Below, piece after piece: positions 48,810 through 61,043 of a stretch of DNA of 64,000 bases (positions within the stretch are counted from its first letter, which is position 1; every line of letters begins with the position of its first letter). The position numbers and the translations under genes were made by a program. Source of the stretch: Bryum argenteum (lineage: Eukaryota; Streptophyta; Bryopsida; Bryales; Bryaceae); assembly GCA_037043015.1 (NCBI GenBank), contig CM073326.1:4871845-4935844 (forward strand), written 5' to 3'. Below the pieces are notes generated by a model. That model was given only the letters and a program-made list of their open reading frames with translations. It searched no databases and was not told where the DNA came from.

Positions 48810-49050
48810 GAGGGGGGGAAGACTATCACTGTCTTTAGAAACTTGCCAAAGAAGTTTCTCTCTTCTTCAATCAATCTGCTCTGGCTTTGAAGTCAACTAA
48901 TATAATTACTTGGCCCCAACTCAATACCATCATCTTTGAAAAGCTACTTTAGAAGATTTCAACCTTGACAAGGTGATTGTATGTCCTTTAAAATTGTCAC
49001 GGTCTTTAGGAAGTTATTCAAGAAGTTGAATTGCTCTAGTTTCCTTTAGT
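47930..49050 (-). repeat. Module A, inverted copy
   Basis: Reverse complement of the A module at about 50.0-51.1 kb: it shares TTTTACTTGCA-TCTCCAACTCA, ATGCCCCTTAT and TTGACAAG-CT segments in inverted order. Together with the copy at 49.72-51.64 kb it forms an inverted repeat with a spacer of under 1 kb. It contains internal duplications (ACCACCGTCTTTGAAAA versions at 48540, 48640 and 48930). The class is unknown. Confidence 0.6.
48779..48808. repeat. Poly(T) tract of about 30 bases followed by G-rich run
   Basis: An uninterrupted T run followed by GGAGGGGGGGAAG. On the - strand this is a poly(A) run and could mark the 3' end of a retroposed sequence, but nothing recognisable lies beside it. 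Confidence 0.7.
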
Positions 49051-49719
49051 ACTTGTAACAATCCCTACGGTTGGGTTCAACTTAGAAACGCCATATTTTA
49101 ATACTTACAACTTCAATCATACATGTGTTTTTGAACCCTTCAATATATTTCCGAACAAGCTATTTGAATACATAAGATACACTAGTAAGCTATTTTGAGG
49201 CACAAGGCTATACTTAATGCTTCAAAGACTAACTTTTTATCACATCACCTCCTGCAACTGTTATGACAAAGAACTGCCTTCACTAAAATGTATGTCATTT
49301 CTTCATAATTAACTGTATAGGTCTGCAATTTCTATCACACAAACTAGACTTGATTTGGGACGCAACCCAAGTGATTTCATCCAAAACGGACTCTAAATGA
49401 AGAAGTTATTGATGTATTATTTACACTATTTTATTGGTGATGAGTCATTCTTCTTCATCCAACATCCACCCACTGCTTATTGCTAATGGCGGCTGATATT
49501 CTTCAAAGGACAAGAACAGTAGCAGCAGCCAGTGACCCTCATAAATGAATTATCCTATATAAAGGTATAGAATCTTTAAGGCCAATGTGGATTTAGGTGA
49601 TATTTAGGATTCATCCTCGTATGTATATTTTAGGGTTCCGTCTTTCATTTTTCATCCACTGGGAAGAATATCATCCATTCTTACTCAGCGTTTTGGATAG
49701 GATTATCCTTCAAATAATT

Positions 49720-51779
49720 TGTTCCTTTTTTTTACTGATTAGAGGTAGGGCGAGTCTCTTCATGTATACCCCACCCTTGCATGTTTTTTGTGGCCTCTCT
49801 ATCAAAAATCATAGTCCAAAACTAGAGCCTTATATTTATATTTTGGTTTGATTTGAGGTTTCTACTACTAAAACTAACTGTGGTTTCCATGTTAGAAAAT
49901 TAAGTTGATATTCAACAGTGGATGAAGGAGATATAGCTCCTCAAAAATCATATGATTCTTCACATTTTCCATTATGAAAAGATCCATTGCAAAGAATATG
50001 GATCGAATATGATTAGAAATTTTAATTGAAGAAGTAGGAAGCTACTCTAGCAACTTCCTAAAGATGGTGGTGATGACAAAGCAACTCAAGGAGTAGGAAG
50101 CTCCTCAAGCAGCTCCCCGAGGACGGTGGTTGTAACTTCAAATTCAAGGACGGTGGTTGAAACTTCAAATCGACTAAGAAGGTAAGAAGCTTCTTAAGCA
50201 GTTTTTCACGCAGTGGTATTAACTTCGGAGCAAAGGCATCTCTCTAGAGTTGCCTTGAAGCAAAGGAGGCTAGTATAGGTGCAATGAAGTACAAGATAAA
50301 GAGGTGAGGGATATTGCTTGATATTTTAGTTTTTTCAGTATAGAAAGATCCATTGCAAAGTATTTGGATAAAATATCTTCCAATGAAAAATTTTGATTGA
50401 AGAAGTAGGAAGCTTCTCTAGCAGCTTTACAAAGATGGTGGTGATAACTGCAAAGCAACTAAAGGAGTACAAAGCTCCTCAAGGAGCTTCCCAAAGATGG
50501 TGGTAGTAACTTCAAGTCGACTAAAAAGTAAGAAGATTCTTAAGCACTACCTTACACACTTGTAATAACTTCATAGCAAAGGCATCTCTCTAGAGCCGTC
50601 CTCAAGCAAAGACTGCTAGTATAGGTGTTATTTAGTATAAGATAAAGAGGTGAGGGGTATTGCTCCTCACTTTCATCAACATCCGGTTCACACAAAACTT
50701 GCTTTGGCTTCCCGTTGATGGAAGTAAACGTGTTCTATCTACGAGTTGCATTCAAAAATTGCATCAAAAAGAAATTGGAGAAAGCATAAGACTTTTCAAG
50801 AATCTTATAGTTGAAATGTGATCAAAGTCTATAGTGAAGGATATTTCGACAATATCATCGGGTGTCACGAGCAAAGGAAATGATATACAAAGTACAACTT
50901 GTCAAAATCTAGTCATATTCTATGAGACACCAAATATATATAAGGGGCATCTCTCTGCCTAACAAATTTTGAGTTGGAGAATGCAAGTAAAATATTGTAA
51001 TCTAATCATAAGTTATCTCTCAAGATGATTTTAGATTTTATATCCATAAAGTAGAAGGAGGCCAAAAGTGATTTTTTGAAACCTTAGTGAGGCTCATACT
51101 TACTAACATATTATTGATACGAGATGGAATTTTCTGTGTGACATTTGAACTAGTTCATTTTTTGGAGAAGACTATAATGTCTTTGACACTTCACTTATTT
51201 TAGAATTTCTATACCCTTGAGGTTTAATAATGAGATGAAAGCAAGCTTAATTGTACTCTATAGTAGAATAAGTTCCAATATAATCTAAAATCTACCCAAA
51301 AAGAATCAACTTGCAAAAACTTCAAAACTTTACAAAATTTGAGATTCTGTTTAATTTAGGTATGTTTTCTACATGTGTAAAAAAATGAATCTTTCCAATA
51401 ATTTGATTCTGATCCAATAATTGTCCACAAACCTTTTCTATGTAAATAGCTTTTTTACTTGTGTTTGAGTACAATGGCCAATCTAAAGATTTCAATGAGA
51501 TAATATGTGTTCTATTAAGAATAAATTGTGTAAATATATACTTAACTTAGATAGATTTAAGATTTTGAACAAAGGGCATATCTTAACTACATTCAAAATG
51601 GTTCATTTGCCTTGAGAAACACCACTTTCTTACTAAAAGTAAGTGGAAGTGACATTTTGCTTTAGTTTTGAAATAATATTTAATTTACTATTTTATTTTT
51701 TATTTTACAACTCGTGAAAATTGAAAATTTTCCCCTCTACGTTCCAACGTATTTGATATAGATGGAAATGAATATAAGT
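49720..51779 (+). repeat. Module A, first direct copy
   Basis: Matches 59305-61020 over its length: GGTAGGGCGAGTCTCTTCAT at 49746 and 59330, GATGAAGGAGATATAGCTCC, AAAGGCATCTCTCTAGAG and ACAAAGTACAACTTGTCAAA in the same order. It has an extra internal unit, since the GGAAGCT-CTC...CAGCTT block is present at both 50030 and 50400. No coding frame. At 51780 it is interrupted by a TA-flanked MITE. Confidence 0.75.
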
Positions 51780-51781
51780 TA

Positions 51782-52132
51782 CACTCTGCACCCTTTATTG
51801 TCACATTCTGGATTATCACATCCTCTGTAGTATCACGAAACCCTAGGGAACAGATGTGCACCGTTTAAAATTCCTTCTGAACTGTCATTATCACTTCCGA
51901 TAATATCACAAGCACTTCCGTTCAAATGTGCTAATAAAGAAGCGCCGTCACTGTGTCTTAAATAGCCGACTCACATTGAATGTAGTGCTTCCTCTTACAT
52001 TTCTAAACACTTCCATAATATCACACTTACAATTAATTCTTTACAATCACAGATCGAAATTAACACTAGAGACCTCTTCACTATCACATGCATTTTGGTC
52101 ACCCAAGGTGTGACAATAAAGGGTGCAGAGTG
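51782..52132. mobile_element. TA-flanked MITE with perfect 24-bp TIRs, about 350 bp
   Basis: Ends CACTCTGCACCCTTTATTGT and its exact inverse complement, perfect over 24 bp, flanked by TA at 51780-51781 and 52133-52134. A TA duplication fits Tc1/mariner-type MITEs. The interior repeats AATATCACA/CACTTCC motifs. Module A/B copy two (about 61020) lacks it, so it inserted after that duplication. Perfect ends suggest a young insertion. Confidence 0.85.
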
Positions 52133-52309
52133 TACTTAAGATTTCAATCTTGTAATAGACTTATTATAGGTCATGTGGACCATAATTTGAGTCATGAAGC
52201 TTCATAAATTTTGCGCTATAATGAAAACATCTCCAACTAGGAAGCTGTTAACCTGTATCTTAATAATACAATTATTTAAAAGATATTCATCATGATTATA
52301 ATAAGGCAC

Positions 52310-52945
52310 GACTAGTTAGTAGTCAGCCTATTGTCCGCAATAATATAGGTGCTGCGCTTTGCGCCCCAATGACTTGGGCTTGCTACTACGCCCGATTTTA
52401 AAACTAATGTCCACCAACGCCGGTGAGTTCTATCTTCCGGAACCAGAATAATTATTCTTATTCAATGGGTTTATTACATTCATCCCCGAATATGGGGTAC
52501 TATTTCCTTCCCCCGTCACCCTTGTAGCTGTCATCTATAATTCGCGCAGGTGTGTCTTCACTCCCTGGATGAGACGAGAGTTTTTTCTTGCAGCAACCTC
52601 CCCTGGTTTCAGACCTAGGAGCGCACTTTCCTGTATGAGCATTTGGTACACATATAGGTCTGGGGAAAAGTTACGAGGTACCCACTTAGGGTATCTCCCT
52701 AGTCTTAGATAGGTCGTCCGATGAATTCGCGTTTTGTTGTTGTGCTGACACACCAAGCTATTCTTCTCCGAAAGCTTTGCGAGCCTACTGGTCTTCAGAT
52801 CGCTCGGAAGGGTTTACTGCACAAGGCCCTTAAAAGGACATTGGCTCCTGCAGAAGGCCGCAGCCCAACAAATGTCAGATGCAAAGCTCCACACCTCATT
52901 AAGATCATATTAGCATATCCCCTAAAAAAAAAATAGAGCAGAACC
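52310..52945. other. GC-richer insert of unknown origin, about 635 bp
   Basis: The B module context breaks after ATTCATCATGATTATA and resumes at AAGTTTTTTTGGCTCAAG. The insert has clearly higher GC and ends in CCCCTAAAAAAAAAATAG, an A-rich tail that would suit a retroposed or organelle-derived piece. Candidate target duplications are weak. Open frames of 71-73 codons exist on both strands but I recognise neither. I cannot assign it. Confidence 0.5.
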
Positions 52946-53639
52946 ATCGAAGTTTTTTTGGCTCAAGTTAGTGACTTGCAATGGTGAAAACTCCAAAAAA
53001 TGTATAAAGAAAAAAGAATCTACAACTAAACCTTTTCCACTCAAATTTATGCTTTTGAAACAATTACAATAGTGAAACTAAACTCTAATTGAGATCCATT
53101 CCTGAGATCACATTTAAAATCCAACAGTGGATGTAGAGGACTCACTTGTGTAGAAACTATGTACTTTTTCAATTTTTTCAATATAAAAATATCATCACAA
53201 ATTTAGCAAGCGAAGTCTTCAAATAAACATTGCATGCATAAATTCATACTTTCTTGTATGGCTTTGCAATTTTTTCACACCAAAAAAACCCTCAAGCAAG
53301 AGGTGATACAATTTGAAATAACTCAAGTAGTACAATCTATTGGAACATGTCGTACAATCTCGAGATTTGTTGTGACGTGAATAAACAAGTAGTACATCCT
53401 GATTGGATTTTTGTGACGTAAAGTTGTTGCAAGCTGGAGATGTGAAGTGTGGACTTGTAAGTCCTTTAGAAGTGACCATATCAAAGTGTGTAGGGTGATC
53501 AAATAAATATCGCACGTAGATGTCCTTTGAGAACATCAATTCAGTATGAATAAATATGTACTTTTCTTATTTTGTTTTTTTGTAAATGTAGTTCATCCAC
53601 ACATGTTTTTGGTTGGCTTTATAGATGATGTTTTTTGTT

Positions 53640-53643
53640 AGCA

Positions 53644-53725
<82 letters not shown>
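53640..53725. repeat. (TA)n microsatellite
   Basis: About 80 bp of nearly pure TA dinucleotide inside module B; the sister B modules at 56.07 and 62.43 kb have only short AT-rich runs at this place, so it expanded in this copy. Confidence 0.95.
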
Positions 53726-53727
<2 letters not shown>

Positions 53728-54100
53728 ACTTTAATTTAGAGACTTGTTGTGATTTATTATTCAGTTTTTTGTGATATACTAATGTATTACAATACTCCTA
53801 GATCCATCATTCCTTGATGTGTATAGAAAGTACTTTAGAGTCTAAAGTAACATAGTCTAGTACGATTCTAGTTATTGCTATTTACAATCTTATTAAAATT
53901 TTTGAAAACATTTGAAAAGATTGTTGAAAGAACAAGACAATCAGATGTATCATAGATTGTAAAAGAATCTTACTAAAAATCATAAATCTAATAAGTATTT
54001 TTGTAGAGTTTACTTTTTTTCAGTCAAAATACATTGTTCAATATCATCATTAAAGCTACTTAACCCCCAAAGTCGGAAGCCTTTAAAACTGCCAAAACTC

Positions 54101-54699
54101 CTTGAAAGCACCCAATTTTAATGCAAGATGAATATTTTCAACTTTTGACATTATCTCAAGTATGTAACCGTACTGTCTTATACCTAACTTGTTCTTCTAT
54201 GTGTGTACCTAAACTTAGGTACAAATTCTTTACTAGTTGTGAGATAGTGTCTACCATTCAAAGTTGAAAGAAAAGTTTTTTTTCCTGGTTGCAAAATGGA
54301 TTTAAATATTTTTTAACCCAAAAACCCAAACTTTAGAGTAAATTTGAACTATGACTCTTCAAAGTCTTGTTCCTAAGTGAGTTAGGAACATGCAATTTTT
54401 ACCCTCATGCGACCTATAAAACCTAACAAAATGCTTGAATTTTCACATGGAGGTATGTTGAAATTCAACTTCAAAGGCCTCTCTTTGATAATGAAAATGG
54501 CATGCGAAGAATAATTGAAAGATAGATCCAAATGTTGAGATCACGGCTGATAACCTTATTTCAAAGTACAAAAATCAAACTTGAAAAAAAGTAAAATGTT
54601 AAATCAAGTTTTGGTGAATTATTGAAGTTCTTGCAATCTTATTTATTTTGGGCAGATTTTGAGAATAAACGAGCATATACCGTAGTTTGGGCAGTTTTG
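54101..54699. other. AT-rich spacer between B modules
   Basis: No gene; some resemblance to other dispersed AT-rich relics in the window but no clear boundary. Confidence 0.35.
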
Positions 54700-55302
54700 G
54701 ACAACCTTACAACCTTGTAATAGACTTGTTGTAGGTCATGCGGACAATGATTTGAGTCATCATGCTTCATAGATTGCCGGATCATAACATATTAGTCGTC
54801 GATATGGAGCGCAAAATTTCATCATTTTTCACTTCAGAGTCAAAATTCTACCAACAAAGCTTTTACATTAAAAACAATCTCCAACTAGAAAGTTGTTTAC
54901 CTTCATCTCAATGATACACCTGTATAAAAAAATTCATCCTAATTTTTTTTGGCTCAAGTAAGAGCCTTGCAATGGTAAAAACTCTGATTAATTTATGAAG
55001 GAAAAAGAGTCTAAAACTAGACCCTTTTCTACTAAAATTTATGCCTTCAAAACATCTTGGATTGAGTGAAGTTTCATACCAATGAAACCAGACTGTAATT
55101 TGAATGCATTCCAAAAATCAAATTCATAATCTAACGATGGATGTAGGAGACACACTTGTGCGGACGCCATGTATTTTGCCAATTTTTTCAATATAAAAAC
55201 ATCACTACAAATCCAAGTGAACACCAAAGTCTTCATATAAAAAGTTCATGCTTAAATTCATAATTTATTGTATGGGTTTGCAATTTCTTCACACAAAAGA
55301 GT

Positions 55303-55674
55303 AATCCGCTAAGTAGTCTCCAGTTTGGACCCCGGTTGGTTCCCAGTTCGTCGTTTCGTGCCCTGTTTTTAGTGACCCGCTCGGTAGGACGGACCGGGAA
55401 CCAAATGCACCAAACTAGGGAGGAAATGTAAATTGGGGACCTTCACACACGGATGAACAACAATTGTGCTCCTTTGGTCTTCCACGCATCACGTTGCGGA
55501 TTCGGCATGAAGTTGAACTGGGGACCAAACTCTAAAAACCCTCAAAATCATGCATTTTTGAGTTTAGTCCCTAGTTCAATCTTAGAAAAAAATTTGATGC
55601 CCAGTTTGACATTTGGTCCCTACTCCAACCAAAATTGGGTGTTTTGGTCCCTAGTCCGTTGTAGTTAGCGGATT
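55303..55674. mobile_element. MITE with AATCCGCTAA ends, 372 bp
   Basis: Inverted ends AATCCGCTAA (55303-55312) and TTAGCGGATT (55665-55674). Subterminal GGGACCAAA / TTTGGTCCC motifs occur on both sides. The sister module at about 62050 continues without it, giving an approximate empty site. The target duplication is unclear, so the superfamily is not assigned. Confidence 0.75.
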
Positions 55675-56475
55675 TCTCCAAAGTAGACTTTATTTATAAA
55701 ATAAACTATCAAGCAAGAGGTAGTAGAATTTGGAAGAACAGGTAGTACCACGAACATGTGGTACAATCTAGAGATTTATTGTAACATAAATAAACAAGTA
55801 GTACACCTCATTGATTTTTGGGACGTAAAGTTGTTGCTCGAGATGTGATGTGTGGATTCGTAAGTCCTTTACATTCAGAAGTGGCGTGCAATTTATCTCT
55901 AAGGTGTAGGGTCATCAAATAAATATTGAACGTAGATGTCTTTTCAAGACATTAACTGATTATGAATAGATATGTACTGTGTTTCTTTTTATTATTTTTT
56001 ATTTTTTGATGTTCATCCATACATGTTTTTGGTTGTTTCATAGATGGTGTTTTTTTGTGGAAAGTGCATATATATACACAATATTTTTCTTTTATATATT
56101 CTTATATGTATATCTCAAAATTCTAGGATTATTAAATTTAGAGATTTACAACAATTTGTTATTCAAATTGCTATACTTTACTAATGTATTATCATACTCC
56201 TAGCTCCATGGTTTCTTTATGTATATAGTAAGTATTTCAAAGTCATAAAATAACATGTGTCTCATGCTTTTCTAGTTATTGCTATTTACAAGCTTACGTA
56301 AATTTCTCAAAACATTTAAAAAGCTACTTGATGGAACAACGCATTCAAATATATCATAGGTTGTAAAAGAATCTTACAAAAAATTAAGAATAGAATAAGT
56401 TTTTTCTAGAGTAATTTTTTAGAATTTTATTTTAACTCAAACAACGTTTGCGATATCATCACCAAGGCTACTTAA

Positions 56476-56734
56476 CTCCTAGAGATCCTTGGTGCAAAAT
56501 TGCCTTAATTAGAAATAATAAATTCCTTTTACTCTAAGATCAAAAGAGCTTAATATAAGCATCATTAAAAGACTCAACAAAAGGATGAGTCTCAAAGTTC
56601 ACTTGACATACTATTTGCATGCCAAGTTTTAACCGTTGTTATTTTTGTCATTTGTGAGATTATAATCGTCAAAGTTGGTTGATTTTATTTCCAAGCCCTT
56701 AAAACCCATATGAGGTTTTAAGAATTTTTAGGGG
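56476..56734. mobile_element. TTAA-bounded 259-bp segment inside module B
   Basis: Flanked by TTAA at 56472-56475 and 56735-56738, with ends CTCCTAGAGATCC and, inverted, CCCCTAAAAATTC. The same segment is at 62871-63128 in the sister module, and the left end also at 54060-54070. It was therefore in the B ancestor before the modules multiplied. Confidence 0.6.
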
Positions 56735-57179
56735 TTAACTATGCTAAGAGGTTTCCATGACCTAACTATTCATACACAAGTCTATCAGAATGATATTTGA
56801 TATAATAAAAAAATAAATGATCTACTCACCTCCAAACCATTAAATCAATACAAACAAACAAAAATTTGAATTGAACCATAACTCTTACTTGTAGAACCAT
56901 TACGTAATCATTTGTCTTGAGTTATAAACTTCCAAACATCACAAAGCTTCCAAGTGTGGCTTACCAAGCTTTTGGTAATATAATCATATACAAGACTCAT
57001 ACAATGAAGTATAGAGTATGGAGTACTGGTTTTTGGTTTTCAAACATTAGGCATGTTTTACATTGCAAGCCAATCATGCAAAACCAAAAAGAATATTTGA
57101 TTTTATTATTATTATTTTTTTATTTTAATTTATTTTTTAGTTTTTATTAGTTTTTTCTTCTTAAAAATTAAAAAATAAT

Positions 57180-57809
57180 AATCGTAATCTTTGGATAAAA
57201 TTTCATAATTTTCTAGTAGGAAGACTTTGATCCAAATACTTTTGGTATTGGAAATGCAATGAGGTTTCCACAATGCAAAAAGTGAAAAAAATAGGTGATT
57301 TTTGAAGAGCTATATCTCCTTCATCCACCCTTAGATTTCAACTTTATTTTGCAATGAATTTCATTTAATGTCTAGTCTTAGTTAAAGAAATCTTAATTAA
57401 GGTATAGATTTGAGTGCAAAGGATCTACTCTTGGACTATTTTCCCTTAGTCAGTTTTTTGGCGATATTCACGATTGCAAGGTAGCTTACTGAGGCAATAC
57501 ATTCTTTTTGATGATGTTTTTTGGGTATAGGGGTTGGAAAATGTTTTTTAGTTGGAGATTTTTTCAATAGTTTAGCTTTGTTGGTAGAATTTGAGAATGA
57601 TGAAATTTTGTAACTTGTTTTGCATATTGATACGTTATTATCTCGCAATCTATAAGGCCTCATGACTCCAATTTTGAACCACATGACCTACAACAAGTCT
57701 ATTACAAGTTTGTATAGTTGATATTTCAATAGGTTATCTTTATATTAATTTATGGCAATATTTTTGAAAATATGTATCTTGGCTAAAAATAGGTTGGGAC
57801 GTATAGGGG
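57180..57809 (-). mobile_element. Module B / TTAA element, inverted partial copy
   Basis: On the - strand it starts next to TTAA (57810-57813) with CCCCTATACGTCCC and CCTATTTTTAGCC, matching the left end of the 22594-23566 element, and continues with CTTGTAATAGACTTGTTGTAGG and TGGATGAAGGAGATATAGC. It is cut off before the other terminus. Confidence 0.65.
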
Positions 57810-57813
57810 TTAA

Positions 57814-58602
57814 GGCGTCAACAACTAACCATGATATACTTCTTGCTTATAACTTTTGATGTTGTACAAAAGGAATTCTTTCTAGTTGTTTGACTCTTGA
57901 ACTTATGTAAAAAACTTGAAATATGGGTGATAGCAAATGTACACGTAATTTTGAAGAGATTTTTAATCTTGTTGATCTTGTTTGTTTGTAAAAACTCAGG
58001 ATTCTTTTGTATGATAAAAACCATATGAGAAGGACCAATTTCAATGGTAACGAGTGTATCTAATTTGTGTTAAAGCATACCAAAGGAAGAGAATATATTA
58101 TATTCCAATATAGAACAAGATTTGGGTTTGTCGTTTGGCAATCCTTCCTACCCACCAATGTACCAGCCTACCAACATACCAACCTACCAATCTACGGACT
58201 TACCAACCTTCTTTCGTGTTTTTTGGACTATGTATATATAAAAGAAAATCCAAGAAAGGAACCGGGTATATAAAAATAATAAGAAATGGTAGACACGGGA
58301 TATTTTTTTAAAAGTATCATATAAAGAGCTACCCGTTGGGGACCTTACGAAGAAGCATTGCTTTGACCTATATAAGAATTGCACCATTCATAACATTGAA
58401 GAGAGTTGATCTTAGAAGCAGTATTGTATCTTCAATCCAGGCTTCTATACGGTGAATATTGACCGTCATCTCCCGTCGGAACGAGGAGTACCACGCTAGT
58501 TGCATATATTAAAAATTAATTGTACTATGTAATTAAAAGGAGTTGTCAATCTAGGAAAAATATTCAGCTAAATTTGATACTAATATAGGTCAATTATGAA
58601 TG
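57814..58602. other. Spacer with a short ACCAACCT repeat
   Basis: No gene. About 58142-58210 has irregular repeats of CCTACCAA / ACCAACCT. Confidence 0.45.
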
Positions 58603-58606
58603 TTAA

Positions 58607-59181
58607 CCCTTAATTGTCACTGGTGACCAAACTGGTCACGAAGGTCATTGTTTTTGCTTTTGGGGTCCGACACAGCGGTAGGGTGCAAATCTTGTCCAAA
58701 GGCACCCCTATTATTTTGTTTTTCCGAATCCAATGCTCCTTCCCGATTGCCTTCTTGAGGTTTGTGTGATCCGAGCGAAATTGTAGGGGCCACGTGATCC
58801 CATGGTCAATGCTCTTTGACTTGGCCTTTCTTTTTATTTTTTTGACGATTTTTTTTCAAAATAATAATAAATCTTGATCTTTATCCCTATACCATGCAAT
58901 TTTCTAGAAAAATGATCCAAGGGGGGAAAAACCAAAAAAGCGATATGATATTTCTCACTCCTGATCAACAACCAAAACATTATTTTTCTCAACAGTGCCA
59001 TTTTTTGAGATTTTACCCGATGTGATCGATCTTTTTTGCATTAGTCACATCACCAAGTTACCTTGATAACCACCGTTTCCGATTCTCAAAATTGTTTTAG
59101 CTTCAGTGCAGAAATAAGGCCAGAAGACAATGAGGTTGCATTTCTCTCCAATTTGTGGAAAACAAGGATGTCAATTAAGGG
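58607..59181. mobile_element. TTAA-type element, 575 bp
   Basis: Ends CCCTTAATTGTCAC and, inverted, CCCTTAATTGACAT, flanked by TTAA (58603-58606) and TTAG (59182-59185), one base from a perfect duplication. The interior (CTGGTGACCAAACTGGTCAC near its left end, itself palindromic) is unrelated to the other TTAA elements. No transposase. Confidence 0.65.
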
Positions 59182-59304
59182 TTAGTGTTCCAAGCCAAGG
59201 TGATGCATGATTTGTATATACTAAAGATTTACTCTGAAATTGATTCATGTGTGCATTGATTGGAAAAAATATGTAAAATCAAAACTGCTCTAAGAAATAA
59301 TGAC

Positions 59305-61019
59305 TTGTTCCTCTTTTTACTGATTAGAGGTAGGGCGAGTCTCTTCATGTATACCCAGCCCTTGCATGTTTTTTGTGGCCTCTCTATCGAAAATCATAGT
59401 CCAAAACTAGAGCCTTGACATGTAAATTTATGCATGATTTTCAAAACATCTTTGATAAATTTGAGGTTTCTACCACTAGAATTAACGGTGGTTTCCGTCC
59501 CAAAATTCAGTTGAAATCCAACTCTGGATGAAGGAGATATAGCTCCTCAAAAATCATCTGATTCTTTACCTTTTTCAGTGTAGAAAGATTCATTGCAAAG
59601 TATTTGGATCAGATATCTTCAATCAGAAATTTTGAAGGAAGAAGTAGGAAGTTTCTCGAGAAGCCTTCTTGAAGATGATGGTGATAACTTTAAAGCAATT
59701 AAAGGAGAAGGAAGCTCCTCAAGCAGCTTCCCAAAATTGGTGGTTGTAACTTCAAATCGACTAAGACGGTAAGAAGCTTCTTAAGTAGTACCTCACACAC
59801 TCGTAATAACTTCATAGCAAAGGCATCTCTCTAGAGCCGTCCTCAAGGAAAGTCCTCAAGCAAAGACGGCTAGTATAGGTGTTATTTAGTATAAGATAAA
59901 GATGTGGGGGATATTGCTCCTCTCTTTCATCAACAGCGGTTTTACACAAGAACTTGTTGTGGCTTCCCCTTGATATAAATAAACTTATTCTATACAAGAG
60001 TTGCATTCAAAAATTGCACCTTCAACATAAAATTTATTCAAGAAATTGGAAAAATTAGAAGGTTTTGCCCGAATCTTACAGTTGAAATGTGATCGAAGTC
60101 TATAGTGAAGGATATTTTGAAAGTATTATGATTGTTGTGACCAAAAGAACTGATATACAAAGTACAACTTGTCAAAATTTAGTCATACTCTATGGGACAC
60201 CAAACACATACAAGGGGCATTTGTCCCCCTAACAAGTTTTGAGTTGCAGAATGGAAGTAAACTATTGGAGTCCATTCATTAAATAGTTCTCAAATTGATT
60301 TTAATAATTTAATTCCATAAAGTAGGAGGCCAGAAGTGATCTTTTGAAACCTTAGCGAGGTTCATACCTACTAGCAATTTATTGATTGAAGGTGGAATCT
60401 TGTATATGACATCTTGACTAATTCATTTTTTGACAAGACTATAATGTCTTTGAAACTTCACTTATGTTAAAAAATATCTACCCCTTAAGGTTCAATTATG
60501 AGATTAGAGCAAGCTAAACTATTGCCAATAGTAGAATAAGTTCCAATATAATCTCAAATCTACCCAAAAGAATCAACTTGCAAAAACTTCAAAACTTTAC
60601 CCAAATTTGAGATTCTATTTGTTTTAGTTATGTTTTCTCTATTGTGTTGTTTCTCTTGTTTTGATTTTGATCCAATAGTTGTCCACACGCCTTTTTTAAT
60701 GTTAACAATAAGCTTTTGTACTTAAGTTTCACTACACTCCTATATGAAGATTTCATTGAGATTCTATGTGTATTATTAAGGATAATTCATATAAATATAT
60801 ACTTAAACTTAGATAAAAACAAGAATTTGGACAAAGGGCATATCTTGACTACATTAAAAAAGGAATATATTCCTTACTATCAACAAGTGGAAAAAACATT
60901 TTGATTTGACATTGAATATCGATTGTCCTACAAGCGATGAGAAATCTAAATTTATCTTTTATATGTCCCAAATTATTTTTGACCCAAAAGCATGATATAG
61001 ATGGAAATGAATTCTCAAT
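59305..61019 (+). repeat. Module A, second direct copy
   Basis: See 49720-51779. Here it runs directly into module B without the TA-flanked MITE, so the A-B junction is seen uninterrupted. One of the duplicated internal units of the first copy is missing. Confidence 0.75.
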
Positions 61020-61043
61020 TGTACAATCTTGTAATAGACTTAA

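Larger units (their letters stand above)
52135..54100 (+). repeat. Module B, first copy (interrupted)
   Basis: Shares with the other B modules CTTGTAATAGACTT, GACTTGCAATGG, AGGAC/GAGAC-ACACTTGTG and the closing GCTACTTAACCCC. It is broken at about 52310-52945 by a GC-richer insert and contains a long (TA)n tract. Both strands lack meaningful frames. Confidence 0.7.
54700..57010 (+). repeat. Module B, second copy
   Basis: Aligns with 61020-63410 almost throughout: CTTGTAATAGACTTGTTGTAGG, CACTGAAACC-type block, TATTGTAACATAAATAAACA, TTATTGCTATT-ACAAGCTTAC, and the end TGTGGCTTACC-AGCTTTTGG. It carries the insertion at 55303-55674 that the other copy lacks. Confidence 0.8.
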
